This document shows positions 26,444 to 34,535 of a stretch of 64,000 nt of DNA, piece after piece. Source of the stretch: Janthinobacterium aquaticum (GTDB lineage Bacteria > Pseudomonadota > Gammaproteobacteria > Burkholderiales > Burkholderiaceae_D); assembly GCF_009208565.1 (NCBI RefSeq), contig NZ_WFLK01000014.1, forward strand, positions 1-64,000, written 5' to 3'. The translations under genes and the position numbers were made by a program. The notes under the pieces were generated by a model. The model saw nothing but the letters and a program-made list of their open reading frames with translations, searched no databases and had not been told where the DNA came from. Numbering within the stretch: position 1 is the stretch's first letter; each line of letters starts with the position of its first letter.

Positions 26444-27184
26444 ATGGCACGAGTAGCATTAGTAACTGGCGGCATGGGCGGCTTGGGCGAGGCGGTGTGT
26501 TTCAAGCTGGCGGCATTGGGCTATCGCGTGGTGACCACGTATTCGCCTGGCAACAGCAAGGTCGATGAATGGCTGGCGACGACCAAGGACCAGGGTTATG
26601 ATTTCAAGGCCTATCCTTGCGACGTGGCCGACTACGATTCGGCAGCCGCTTGCGTGGCGACGGTGGAAAAGGAAGTCGGCCCGGTCGACGTGCTGGTCAA
26701 TAACGCCGGCATTACGCGCGACATGACGTTCAAGAAGATGGACAAGCCGAACTGGGACGCCGTGATGGGCACCAACCTGGATTCCGTGTTCAATATGACC
26801 AAGCCTGTGTGCGATGGCATGGTTGAACGCGGCTGGGGCCGCATCATCAATATCTCGTCGGTCAACGGCCAGAAGGGCGCGTTCGGCCAGACCAACTATT
26901 CGGCCGCCAAGGCCGGCATGCACGGCTTTACCAAGTCGCTGGCGCTGGAAGTAGCGCGCAAGAACGTCACCGTCAACACCATTTCGCCAGGCTATATCGG
27001 CACCAAGATGGTGATGGCGATTCCACAGGAAGTGCTGGACAGCAAGATCATTCCGCAAATCCCGATGGCGCGCCTGGGCAAGCCGGAAGAAGTCGCTGGC
27101 CTGGTCGCTTACCTGGCGTCCGATGAAGCGGCATTCGTGACCGGCGCCAATATCTCGATCAACGGTGGCCAGCATATGTCGTAA
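26444..27184 (+). CDS. phaB: Acetoacetyl-CoA reductase
   Basis: Reduces acetoacetyl-CoA to (R)-3-hydroxybutyryl-CoA with NADPH for polyhydroxybutyrate synthesis. A 246-residue SDR enzyme: cofactor motif ALVTGGMGGLGEAVCFKL (TGGxGGxG), NNAG in VLVNNAGITRDMTFKKMD, and the catalytic Ser and YxxxK in NISSVNGQKGAFGQTNYSAAK. NAG and Q-rich loops match PhaB rather than FabG, including VTTYSPGNSK in the cofactor region. GAGGGGAAG precedes the start. A strong terminator follows. Confidence 0.94.
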   Translation: MARVALVTGGMGGLGEAVCFKLAALGYRVVTTYSPGNSKVDEWLATTKDQGYDFKAYPCDVADYDSAAACVATVEKEVGPVDVLVNNAGITRDMTFKKMDKPNWDAVMGTNLDSVFNMTKPVCDGMVERGWGRIINISSVNGQKGAFGQTNYSAAKAGMHGFTKSLALEVARKNVTVNTISPGYIGTKMVMAIPQEVLDSKIIPQIPMARLGKPEEVAGLVAYLASDEAAFVTGANISINGGQHMS

Positions 27185-27204
27185 GACAGACAGGGCTCGA
27201 CCAG

Positions 27205-27232
27205 AAAGACAGCTTCGGCTGTCTTTTTTTTA
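27205..27232 (+). terminator. Rho-independent terminator after phaB
   Basis: AAAGACAGC (27205-27213) and GCTGTCTTT (27218-27226) form a 9-bp stem with a TTCG tetraloop, followed by a continuous T-run to 27231. Confidence 0.93.
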
Positions 27233-27282
27233 TGTCTGCATTGATCGTGCAATGATCGCTGTTTTTCAGTCCAGCAGGAGTT

Positions 27283-27313
27283 CGTAGGTCGGCTTAGCGT
27301 AGCGTAAGCCGAC
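27283..27313. repeat. Short REP-type hairpin, variant family
   Basis: CGTAGGTCGGCTTAGCG then TAGCGTAAGCCGAC: GTCGGCTTA pairs with TAAGCCGAC around a short GCG-rich loop. The same hairpin core lies at 62938-62963. The first ten bases, CGTAGGTCGG, equal the arm of the three long elements, so this is a related single unit. Confidence 0.7.
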
Positions 27314-27359
27314 ATGCAGGCTCAGTACACTAGTGCAGCGTAATCCGCCGCACAGGCTG

Positions 27360-27983
27360 TCAACCCAGCACCAGCCGCCCGGCCAGCGCCACAAACACCG
27401 TAGGCAGTACGAACTTGCCGTAAGGCGAGGGCTTGCCGCGCAGTCGCCGGGCCAAACGTGCGGCAAGCACGGCATACAGTGCGTCGAACAGCAGACCGAC
27501 CAGCACCAGTGCGATACCGAGACGCAGGTACTGCAGGCCCAGGCTGTCGCTGCCGGCCACCACGAATTGCGGCAGGAACATGCTGCAAAACAGCAGCGCC
27601 TTCGGATTGAGCAGATTGGTCAGGAAACCGCGCACCAGGCTGGCGCGCGCATTATGGGCCGTTGCCGGCGCAGCGCACTGCGTCGTCCTGGCTGTCGAGA
27701 ATGCTGCCTGCAGCAGCCGCGCCGCCAGGTAGCACAGATAGGCGGCGCCAGCCCATTTGACCCATTGCAGCGCCTGTGGATGCGTGACCATCAGCGCGGC
27801 CAGTCCGGCGCCCGACAGCGCCACATGCAGGGCGCGCGCCGCGGCAATGCCGACGGCGGTAACCAGCGCCGTGCCCGCTCCACGTGCGGCACCCGTTGCC
27901 AACACCAGCGCCATGTCGGGGCCGGGCAACAAAAACGCGCCGGCCAGTGCCAGCAGGTACATCAAGAAGGTAGAATCCGACAT
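27360..27983 (-). CDS. LysE-family exporter
   Basis: A 207-residue inner membrane protein with six hydrophobic helices. The RhtB/LysE signature is near the N-terminus: LLALAGAFLLPGPDMALVLATGAARG, and the second motif is RGFLTNLLNPKALLFCSMFLPQFV. Such proteins export amino acids or derivatives by proton antiport, and the substrate is not clear from sequence. It is divergent from an Lrp/AsnC-type regulator, 150 bp apart. This arrangement is typical of an amino-acid exporter controlled by its neighbour. Confidence 0.92.
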   Translation of the reverse strand: MSDSTFLMYLLALAGAFLLPGPDMALVLATGAARGAGTALVTAVGIAAARALHVALSGAGLAALMVTHPQALQWVKWAGAAYLCYLAARLLQAAFSTARTTQCAAPATAHNARASLVRGFLTNLLNPKALLFCSMFLPQFVVAGSDSLGLQYLRLGIALVLVGLLFDALYAVLAARLARRLRGKPSPYGKFVLPTVFVALAGRLVLG

Positions 27984-28133
27984 GGCAAGCTCGACTGGAA
28001 AAAGGTGGGGAGGGGCGTGCCGGCAGCGCGCACGGCGCCATTATGTTCTTGCCCACTTGAAATGTGCTTGCTATTTTCGCCCAGCATCATCTAGTATCTG
28101 GGTAGATTCCACCTCTAAAAAAACAATAATTAG

Positions 28134-28616
28134 ATGAAGATTTCAGAAGTTAGCCTCGACGCGACCGATTTGCAGATCTTGAAATTGCTGCAGGAAGAGG
28201 GGCGGCTGTCCAACGCTCGCTTGGCCGAGCGTCTCAAGCTCAGTGAAACGCCGGTCTGGCGCCGCCTGCGCCGGCTGGAAGAAGAGGGCTTTATTACCGG
28301 CTACCAGGCGCTGCTCAACCGCAAGAAGCTGGGCATTGGCCTGGTGGCGTTTGTGCGCGTGGTGTTTGCCAACCATGGCAATGAGCAGCCGTCGCAATTC
28401 GAGCAGGCGATTGCCGCGATTCCCGAGATATTGTCCTGCCACAATGTTGCCGGCGAAGCCGATTATTTCCTGCAAGTGGTGGCGCGCGACCTGGAAGCAT
28501 ATGGCGAATTTGTATCGAACGTACTGCGGCGCTTGCCTGGCGTGGCGGAAATCCAGTCCAGCCTGTCGATGCGTGAAATCAAATCGTCGAACCGCCTGCC
28601 GCTGACGCTGGTCTGA
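28134..28616 (+). CDS. Lrp/AsnC-family transcriptional regulator
   Basis: A 160-residue regulator. The N-terminal HTH is in LSNARLAERLKLSETPVWRRLRRLEEEGFI. The C-terminal RAM (ligand-binding) domain runs from LVAFVRVVFANHG to the end, with SCHNVAGEADYFLQVVARDLEAY. The start at 28134 sits in AT-rich DNA. It likely senses an amino acid and controls the divergent LysE-type exporter; this is inferred from position. Downstream is pip, in the same direction. Confidence 0.92.
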   Translation: MKISEVSLDATDLQILKLLQEEGRLSNARLAERLKLSETPVWRRLRRLEEEGFITGYQALLNRKKLGIGLVAFVRVVFANHGNEQPSQFEQAIAAIPEILSCHNVAGEADYFLQVVARDLEAYGEFVSNVLRRLPGVAEIQSSLSMREIKSSNRLPLTLV

Positions 28617-28715
28617 CGCCGCCCGCTTCAGCGCGTCGTTGAACGCACGCCACTGGCCGGACCATGGCGTCGCACACTATAATTGGCCATCCCTGACCGT
28701 CTTTCGAGGAACGCC

Positions 28716-29672
28716 ATGCCTGACTCCCTGCTGCCGTTGTATCCGAGCCTGTCACCGAACCGGCATGGCATGCTGGCGGTCGACGAAGTGCATACGATTT
28801 ACTGGGAAGAGTGCGGCAATCCGGACGGCATTCCGGTCATCTTCCTGCATGGCGGCCCGGGCGCCGGCCTGTCACCGCAGCATCGGCGTTTTTTCGATCC
28901 GCAGCGTTATCGCGTAATCCTGTTCGACCAGCGCGGCGCCGGCAAGTCGACGCCGCTGGGAGAATGGCGCAACAACACCACGCAGTTGCTGATCGATGAT
29001 ATCGAGCGGCTGCGCAGCAACTTCGGCATTGCGCAGTGGCTGGTGTTTGGCGGCTCGTGGGGCTCGACGCTGGCGCTGGCTTACGGCCAGGCACACCCCG
29101 AAGCCTGTCTGGGCTTTGTGCTGCGTGGCATTTTCCTGTGCACCAAAGCCGAGATCGACTGGTTTATCGAGGGCGTGCGCTGGTTCTACCCGGAATTGTA
29201 CGAAGAATTTGCCGCGCCGATTCCCGCTGCCGAGCGTGGCGACCTGCTGGCGGCCTATGTCAAACGCATCCTCAGCGACGACCCTGACGTATACTGGCCG
29301 GCAGCGCGTGCCTGGAGCCGCTTCGAAGGCCGCCGCGTCTATCTGATGCCGCAGCCCGAAGATACGCCCAACGATGCACTGGACCTGGGCGTGGGCCGGC
29401 TCGAGTCGCACTATATGGCCGAGCTGGGCTTTTTCGAGGACGACCAGTTGATCCGCGACATGCACCGTATTGCGCATTTGCCGGCCGTGATCGTGCAGGG
29501 CCGCTATGACGCCATCTGCCCGCCGCTGTCGGCCTACCGCCTGCACCAGGCCTGGCCCGGCTCGCAGCTGCAGATGATACCGGACGCCGGCCACGGCGCG
29601 CTCGAGCGCGGCATTGCCTCGGCGCTGGTGGACGCCACCCGGCGTTTCCAGCCCGGCCGCGGTTTTATCTGA
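28716..29672 (+). CDS. pip: Prolyl aminopeptidase
   Basis: An alpha/beta hydrolase that removes N-terminal proline from peptides. The ATG at 28716, after CGAGGA, gives 318 residues. It has the oxyanion motif VIFLHGGPGAG, RVILFDQRGAGKSTP, and the nucleophile elbow VFGGSWGSTLALAYGQAHP (GxSxG). The acid and histidine appear in VIVQGRYDAICPP and DAGHGALE. The family (peptidase S33) is clear. No signal peptide, so it is cytoplasmic. Confidence 0.94.
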   Translation: MPDSLLPLYPSLSPNRHGMLAVDEVHTIYWEECGNPDGIPVIFLHGGPGAGLSPQHRRFFDPQRYRVILFDQRGAGKSTPLGEWRNNTTQLLIDDIERLRSNFGIAQWLVFGGSWGSTLALAYGQAHPEACLGFVLRGIFLCTKAEIDWFIEGVRWFYPELYEEFAAPIPAAERGDLLAAYVKRILSDDPDVYWPAARAWSRFEGRRVYLMPQPEDTPNDALDLGVGRLESHYMAELGFFEDDQLIRDMHRIAHLPAVIVQGRYDAICPPLSAYRLHQAWPGSQLQMIPDAGHGALERGIASALVDATRRFQPGRGFI

Positions 29673-29707
29673 GCGGGCGCAGCTGCCATTTACTTTCACC
29701 CTGACCC

Positions 29708-30148
29708 ATGAATATACAGATCGGCGATATCGGCCATATTATCCAGCTGGCAATCGCGCCGGTATTCCTGCTGACCGGTATCGGCACCATGCTGGTGGTG
29801 CTGACCAATCGCCTGGGCCGCATTATCGACCGCACGCGGGTGCTCGAGGACCGGCTCGATATCGGCTACAACGACTTTTACATGAATGAGCTCGATACGC
29901 TCTACCGCCGCACGCACCTGATCAATTACTCGATTTCGCTGAGCACGGCCTGCGGATTTTTTGTCTGCATTATTATTGCCATGCTGTTTTTGGGCGATAT
30001 CCTGAACCTGACGCTCGATAAATATATCGCTGTGTTTTTCGTGCTGGCTGTGATGTGCCTGATCGGCTGCTTTATTTATCTGCTGCGCGAGATTTACCTG
30101 GCTGCCACCGCGCAGCGTATCCGCCGCCATATCCGTCCGCCGCGCTAA
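29708..30148 (+). CDS. DUF2721 family membrane protein
   Basis: A 146-residue inner membrane protein with three hydrophobic helices. The first region, IGHIIQLAIAPVFLLTGIGTML followed by TNRLGRIIDRTRVLEDRL, is the DUF2721 signature. The two other helices are ISLSTACGFFVCIIIAMLFL and IAVFFVLAVMCLIGCFIYLL. The function is unknown for the family. It lies 35 bp after pip on the same strand and may be co-transcribed. Confidence 0.88.
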   Translation: MNIQIGDIGHIIQLAIAPVFLLTGIGTMLVVLTNRLGRIIDRTRVLEDRLDIGYNDFYMNELDTLYRRTHLINYSISLSTACGFFVCIIIAMLFLGDILNLTLDKYIAVFFVLAVMCLIGCFIYLLREIYLAATAQRIRRHIRPPR

Positions 30149-30189
30149 GTGGCTGACGCCGTCTTACCTTTATACAGAACGAGTCAAGC

Positions 30190-30645
30190 ATGCATGATTA
30201 CAAACGTCCACCCACCCTGCACCGCTACGGCCAGCGCAGCGAACTGGAACTGGCGCTGAGCCAGGGGCAATTCCGCCTGGCGCCGGTCGGCAACTGCCTG
30301 ACGCTGAGTTTTTCGCAAGCGTGGGACAAGCAATTGTTCGACCTGTTTGCGCCGGCCGACAGCTGCCTGATCATCCATAACACGGAAGAATTCGGCGAGC
30401 GCCTGCACCGCGCCGTACAGCGCACGCTGCCCAGCTGGGCTGGCATCGATGGTCTGGTGGAGTATGGCCAGCGCGCCGCGCTGGGTGCGGTATTTACCAA
30501 GACGCGCGCCGAGGCACCGGAACAGGAGTGGCTGTTTGCCTGGCGCTCGGTGCAGCCCAACGCCAGCCTGAACCCGGTGACGGTCAAGCTGGGCAGCCTG
30601 GAAAACTTTGCGGAAATCCGCGACCGCGATACCTACCTGGCCTGA
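30190..30645 (+). CDS. Hypothetical protein, 151 aa
   Basis: A soluble protein with no signal peptide or membrane helix; I do not recognise a family. Visible features are an N-terminal RYGQRSELELALSQGQFRLAPVGN, a middle segment LTLSFSQAWDKQLFDLF, and ADSCLIIHNTEEFGERLH. It follows the DUF2721 gene by 41 bp. Its stop overlaps the 3' end of the SRPBCC gene on the other strand by 13 bp. Codon use is like its neighbours, so it is probably real. Confidence 0.7.
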   Translation: MHDYKRPPTLHRYGQRSELELALSQGQFRLAPVGNCLTLSFSQAWDKQLFDLFAPADSCLIIHNTEEFGERLHRAVQRTLPSWAGIDGLVEYGQRAALGAVFTKTRAEAPEQEWLFAWRSVQPNASLNPVTVKLGSLENFAEIRDRDTYLA

Positions 30646-31217
30646 TCGATGTCGGGCGGATTGTCGATGCGCGCCATCACTGCCGTCATCATCCGTTCGA
30701 TATCGCCCTTGATCATGGTGGTGCCCAGCATGCCCGGCACATAGAAGCCCGGTATCAGCCGGCTGGAAAACAGAATGCGCGTGCCGCCCGTGTCGGGCAG
30801 CGGCGTCAGCGTCCAGCGCGCTTCATAGTGGCGCATGTCGCCGGAAATGAGGTCGATGTCGATCGATGTCATCGGCTTTTCCATGGCCCGCACCACCAGG
30901 TGGATGGGATTGCTCATGAACAGGAAGCGCGCCACGCCCTGCTGTTCGATCACCACTTCATTGCCATTGCGCGACAGCACGCGGCAGGCGCTCAGGTCGG
31001 GCACGAATTCGGTCATGCGCTCGTAGTTGGTCAGCGTCTTCCAGACCGCTGCCGGCGCAGCCTGCACCACGGCGTTGGCACTGACTTCGTACATGCGCTG
31101 GGTGTCGATTTCTATGCGTTTGACGCCCACTTTGAGTTTTGCCGTATCCGCGCGCGCCGTCCCGGCCAGCAGCGGGGCACAGCACAACATCAGCAGGCAA
31201 AGAAAAAGTCGCTTCAT
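30633..31217 (-). CDS. Secreted SRPBCC (START/polyketide cyclase-like) protein
   Basis: A 194-residue protein with a signal peptide (MKRLFLCLLMLCCAPLLAG, cleavage near ARA) and one SRPBCC domain: VSANAVVQAAPAAVWKTLTNYERMTEFVPDLSACRVLSR is the strand-helix opening, followed by strands ending in WTLTPLPDTGGTRILFSSRLIPGF. This fold binds hydrophobic ligands. A periplasmic site is inferred from the signal peptide; the ligand is unknown. It overlaps the gene on the other strand at its 3' end. Confidence 0.85.
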   Translation of the reverse strand: MKRLFLCLLMLCCAPLLAGTARADTAKLKVGVKRIEIDTQRMYEVSANAVVQAAPAAVWKTLTNYERMTEFVPDLSACRVLSRNGNEVVIEQQGVARFLFMSNPIHLVVRAMEKPMTSIDIDLISGDMRHYEARWTLTPLPDTGGTRILFSSRLIPGFYVPGMLGTTMIKGDIERMMTAVMARIDNPPDIDQAR

Positions 31218-31333
31218 CTTTCTAGCCTACGGGAAAGTATCTTCGCGCACAAGCTGCGCGCATCATCGTTTGTACGCTAGCGTACATGGAAATTGGAGGC
31301 GGCGCTCCAGAACTGCAGCCCAGGGTCCGGGCA

Positions 31334-31368
31334 TGAAAAAAGCCTGCCGGCAATCAAGCGGGCAGGCT
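31334..31368 (-). terminator. Rho-independent terminator of the CPA2 antiporter gene
   Basis: On the minus strand, AGCCTGCC and GGCAGGCT (plus positions 31361-31368 and 31341-31348) form an 8-bp stem with a 12-nt loop, followed by a T-run (A-run at 31335-31340). Confidence 0.8.
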
Positions 31369-31386
31369 CCTTGGCAGGCGGGCTGA

Positions 31387-33102
31387 TTAATGCCCGTGGC
31401 CATGTCCTTTCTTGGCGGCGTCAAAACTGCTCAGCACATGGGCCGCCATGCCGTTGGCCAGCTCATGCTCGCCAATAAAGATCTTGCCGGCATTTTCTGC
31501 GCGCAGCAGGTCGGCTTCCTCTTCGCTGTGCGTGCGCACCACCGTCAGGATGCCGGGATTCAAGGCGCGCGCCGTCTCGATCATGGCGCGCACATGGAAG
31601 GTGTCGGGCGTGGCGATCACCAGCATGGTGGCATGAGTGATATGTGCCTGGATCAGCACGGCAGGCTCGCCCGCGTTGCCGGCCACGGCCGGTATGCCCT
31701 GCTTGCGCAACTGGTCGACGATCTCGCGGTTTTCCTCGGCCACCACAAAGTGGATGCCGCGCTCGGTGAGGGCAGCGGCGATGCGGCGGCCTACGCGGCC
31801 GTAGCCGACCAGCACGATCTGGCCTGACAGTTTTTCCTGCGGCACCGACATCGGCAGTTCGGCCAGCGGGTCGGCTGTGCGCTCGAACTTGCGCGCAAAG
31901 TCGCTATTGTTAAGTACGCGCAGCAGCGGATTGGCCAGGCTGAACACGACCGGGTTCAGGGCAATCGACAAGATAGCGCCGGCCAGGATCAGGCTCTGGC
32001 CTTCCTGCGGCATCAGGCCCAGCGACAGGCCCAGCGCGGCCAGGATAAAGGAAAACTCGCCGATTTGCGCCAGGCTGGCCGAGACGATAATCGCGGTTTT
32101 TGGCGGATAGCGCAGCGCCATCACCAGCAGGAAGGCAGCAATCGACTTGCCGAAAATAATGATCGCGCACACGGCCAGCACCTGAAGTGGCTTTTCAACC
32201 AGGATATTGGGCTCGAACAGCATGCCCACCGACACAAAGAACAGCACGGCAAACGCATCGCGCAGCGGCAGCGACTCTTCAGCGGCGCGGTGGCTCAACT
32301 CGGATTCGCGCAGCACCATGCCGGCAAAGAAAGCGCCCAGGGCAAACGACACACCGAACAGCTTGGTCGACGCATAGGCGATACCGACAGCGGCGGCAAT
32401 CACGCACAGCGTAAACAGTTCGCGCGAACCGCTGCGCGCCACCTGCCACAAGATCCACGGGAACAATTTGCGACCCACCACCAGCATAAAAACGATAAAG
32501 CCGGCCACCTGGCCCAGCGTCACGGCCAGCGTATGCCACAGACTGACTTCTTCCGCGCCAGCAGCCGATTTTCCGCCCAATGCACCGGCAAATGCCGGCA
32601 ACAGCACCAGTACCAGCACGGTCACCAGGTCTTCCACCACCAGCCAGCCGACCGCAATGCGTCCGTTGAGCGAATCGAGAATGCCGCGCTCTTCGAGCGC
32701 GCGCAACAGCACCACGGTACTGGCCACCGACAGCGCCAGGCCGAAGATCAGGCCGCCACCGAGGCTCCAGCCCCACCAGTGTGCCAGCCCCATGCCCATC
32801 GCGGTCGCGACCGCAATTTGCAGGACGGCACCGGGCAGTGCGATCTTGCGCACATCCCACAGGTCTTCGATGGAAAAATGCAGTCCGACGCCAAACATCA
32901 TCAGCATCACCCCGATTTCCGCCAGCTGGCCGGCCAGTTCGGCGTCAGCGATAAAACCCGGCGTAGCCGGTCCTATCATGATGCCGGCGGCCAGGTAGCC
33001 GACCAATGCCGGCAGTTTCATGCGGATAGCGATAAAGCCGAAGACAAGGCCGAATCCGAGGGCAGCGGCAATGGTGGTGATCAGACTGATGTTATGGGGC
33101 AT
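31387..33102 (-). CDS. CPA2-family monovalent cation:proton antiporter (KefB/YbaL type)
   Basis: A 571-residue inner membrane antiporter, likely for K+ or Na+ in exchange for H+. About twelve helices fill residues 1-390 (LVGYLAAGIMIGPATPGF, GVMLMMFGVGLHFS, GALGGKSA, FFAGMVLRES). A C-terminal RCK_N/TrkA-N domain follows, with the nucleotide loop IVLVGYGRVGRRIAAALTERG. The tail ends in KKGHGHGH, a short His-rich stretch. It lacks a separate TrkA-C domain, as YbaL/KefC-like proteins do. It is monocistronic with its own terminator. Confidence 0.9.
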   Translation of the reverse strand: MPHNISLITTIAAALGFGLVFGFIAIRMKLPALVGYLAAGIMIGPATPGFIADAELAGQLAEIGVMLMMFGVGLHFSIEDLWDVRKIALPGAVLQIAVATAMGMGLAHWWGWSLGGGLIFGLALSVASTVVLLRALEERGILDSLNGRIAVGWLVVEDLVTVLVLVLLPAFAGALGGKSAAGAEEVSLWHTLAVTLGQVAGFIVFMLVVGRKLFPWILWQVARSGSRELFTLCVIAAAVGIAYASTKLFGVSFALGAFFAGMVLRESELSHRAAEESLPLRDAFAVLFFVSVGMLFEPNILVEKPLQVLAVCAIIIFGKSIAAFLLVMALRYPPKTAIIVSASLAQIGEFSFILAALGLSLGLMPQEGQSLILAGAILSIALNPVVFSLANPLLRVLNNSDFARKFERTADPLAELPMSVPQEKLSGQIVLVGYGRVGRRIAAALTERGIHFVVAEENREIVDQLRKQGIPAVAGNAGEPAVLIQAHITHATMLVIATPDTFHVRAMIETARALNPGILTVVRTHSEEEADLLRAENAGKIFIGEHELANGMAAHVLSSFDAAKKGHGHGH

Positions 33103-33313
33103 GCGGGCAGGGTTCCTTGTTGAGGACGTGCGGATGGAAAAAGATGTTGCTCAGCGAGTAAGTATAAACGCAACAAAGGCTGCTCCGGAAACTTTCCGGC
33201 CACTTTTTTGCAAAAACTTGTGCTGCATCTTCGTCCAGGTGGCCGCGATCGCATGCCTATCCACCTGGAACTGCACCCAATTCAAGGAATCGGGCTTTTC
33301 ATTCAATAGCGTT

Positions 33314-34435
33314 TCAGAGCTTGCGCACCACCACGCAGCCGATTGAATAACCGGCGCCAAACGAGCAGATCACGCCCAGCGCGCCCGCTTCCAGATCATC
33401 CTGGTGCTTATGGAATGCAATGATCGAACCGGCCGACGAGGTATTGGCGTAGGTGTCGAGAATGACCGGCGCTTCGCCCGGCTCGGCATCGCGCCCCAGG
33501 ATCAGGCGTGCAATCAGCAAATTCATGTTCAGATTGGCCTGGTGCAGCCAGTAACGGCGTACCTGCGCCACCTCAACGCCAGCCTTGGCCAGCGTGGCCT
33601 TGATCATTTCGGCCGCCATCGGGCACACTTCCTTGAACACCTTGCGGCCTTGCTGGCGGAACAGTTTGTCGGGTTGGCCGATGCCGGCTTCGTCAAATCG
33701 GTTCAGAAAGCCGAAGTTATTGCGAATTGCGTTGGAAAAGCGGGTTTTCAGTTCGGTGCCGATAATTTCAAACTGTTGCTGCGAGACAGCGGTGTCTTTC
33801 GCTTCAACAATGATGGCGGTGCAGGCGTCGCCAAAGATAAAGTGGCTGTCGCGGTCGCGCCAGTTCAGGTGGCCGCTGGTAATTTCAGGGTTCAGCACCA
33901 GTACCGCGCGCGCCTGGCCGCTTTGCACGGCTGCGACTGCCTGCTGGATGCCGAAGGTGGCCGACGAGCAGGCCACGTTCATGTCGAAGCCGTAGCCGTC
34001 GATGCCCAGCGCATCCTGCACTTCGACCGCCAGCGCCGGATAGGCGCGCTGCATATTGCTGCAGGCCACCAGCACCATGTCGATATCGGCGGCAGTGCGC
34101 CCGGCGCGCTCCATGGCATCGCGTGCGGCGGCCACGGCCATTTCGGCCTGGATCGATATTTCATCGTCGCTGCGCTCGGCAATATGCGACACCATGCGCT
34201 CGGGATCGAGAATGCCGGCCTTTTCCATCACATAGCGCGCCTTGATGCCGGAGGCCTTTTCAATAAAGGCCACGCTCGACAGTTCCAGCGCCGTCACGCT
34301 GCCATCGGCGATTTCCGTGGCGTGATCGGCATTGAATTTTTCTGCGTAGGTATTGAAGCAGGCGACCAGTTCTTCGTTGGAGATCGAGTACGGCGGGGTA
34401 TACAGGCCGGTACCGCTGATGACGACTTGTTTCAT
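33314..34435 (-). CDS. KAS III-like beta-ketoacyl-ACP synthase (FabH-related)
   Basis: A thiolase-fold condensing enzyme of 373 residues starting at ATG 34435 (MKQVVISGTGLYTPPYSIS). The Cys-His-Asn triad is complete: Cys in MNVACSSATFGIQ, His in YWLHQANLNMN, and Asn in DTYANTSSAGSIIAFH. It is longer than E. coli FabH (317), with an extra insert near residues 30-75. It may start fatty-acid synthesis or make another beta-keto product. It is not in a fab cluster; ctpA-like and CPA2 genes flank it. Confidence 0.85.
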   Translation of the reverse strand: MKQVVISGTGLYTPPYSISNEELVACFNTYAEKFNADHATEIADGSVTALELSSVAFIEKASGIKARYVMEKAGILDPERMVSHIAERSDDEISIQAEMAVAAARDAMERAGRTAADIDMVLVACSNMQRAYPALAVEVQDALGIDGYGFDMNVACSSATFGIQQAVAAVQSGQARAVLVLNPEITSGHLNWRDRDSHFIFGDACTAIIVEAKDTAVSQQQFEIIGTELKTRFSNAIRNNFGFLNRFDEAGIGQPDKLFRQQGRKVFKEVCPMAAEMIKATLAKAGVEVAQVRRYWLHQANLNMNLLIARLILGRDAEPGEAPVILDTYANTSSAGSIIAFHKHQDDLEAGALGVICSFGAGYSIGCVVVRKL

Positions 34436-34535
34436 GGATAAGCTTTCAAATTGGGCAATCGACGCGCTGCCGAGGTGAAGCAAATTTTACACAAACAAGT
34501 TCGCCTTTAGCGAGATTTGTATCGCCTGGGCCGGC

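Noticed and set aside
32065..33123. 352-aa open frame opposite the CPA2 antiporter gene
   Set aside because: Antisense frame with a Gln/His/Arg-rich composition and no recognisable motif.
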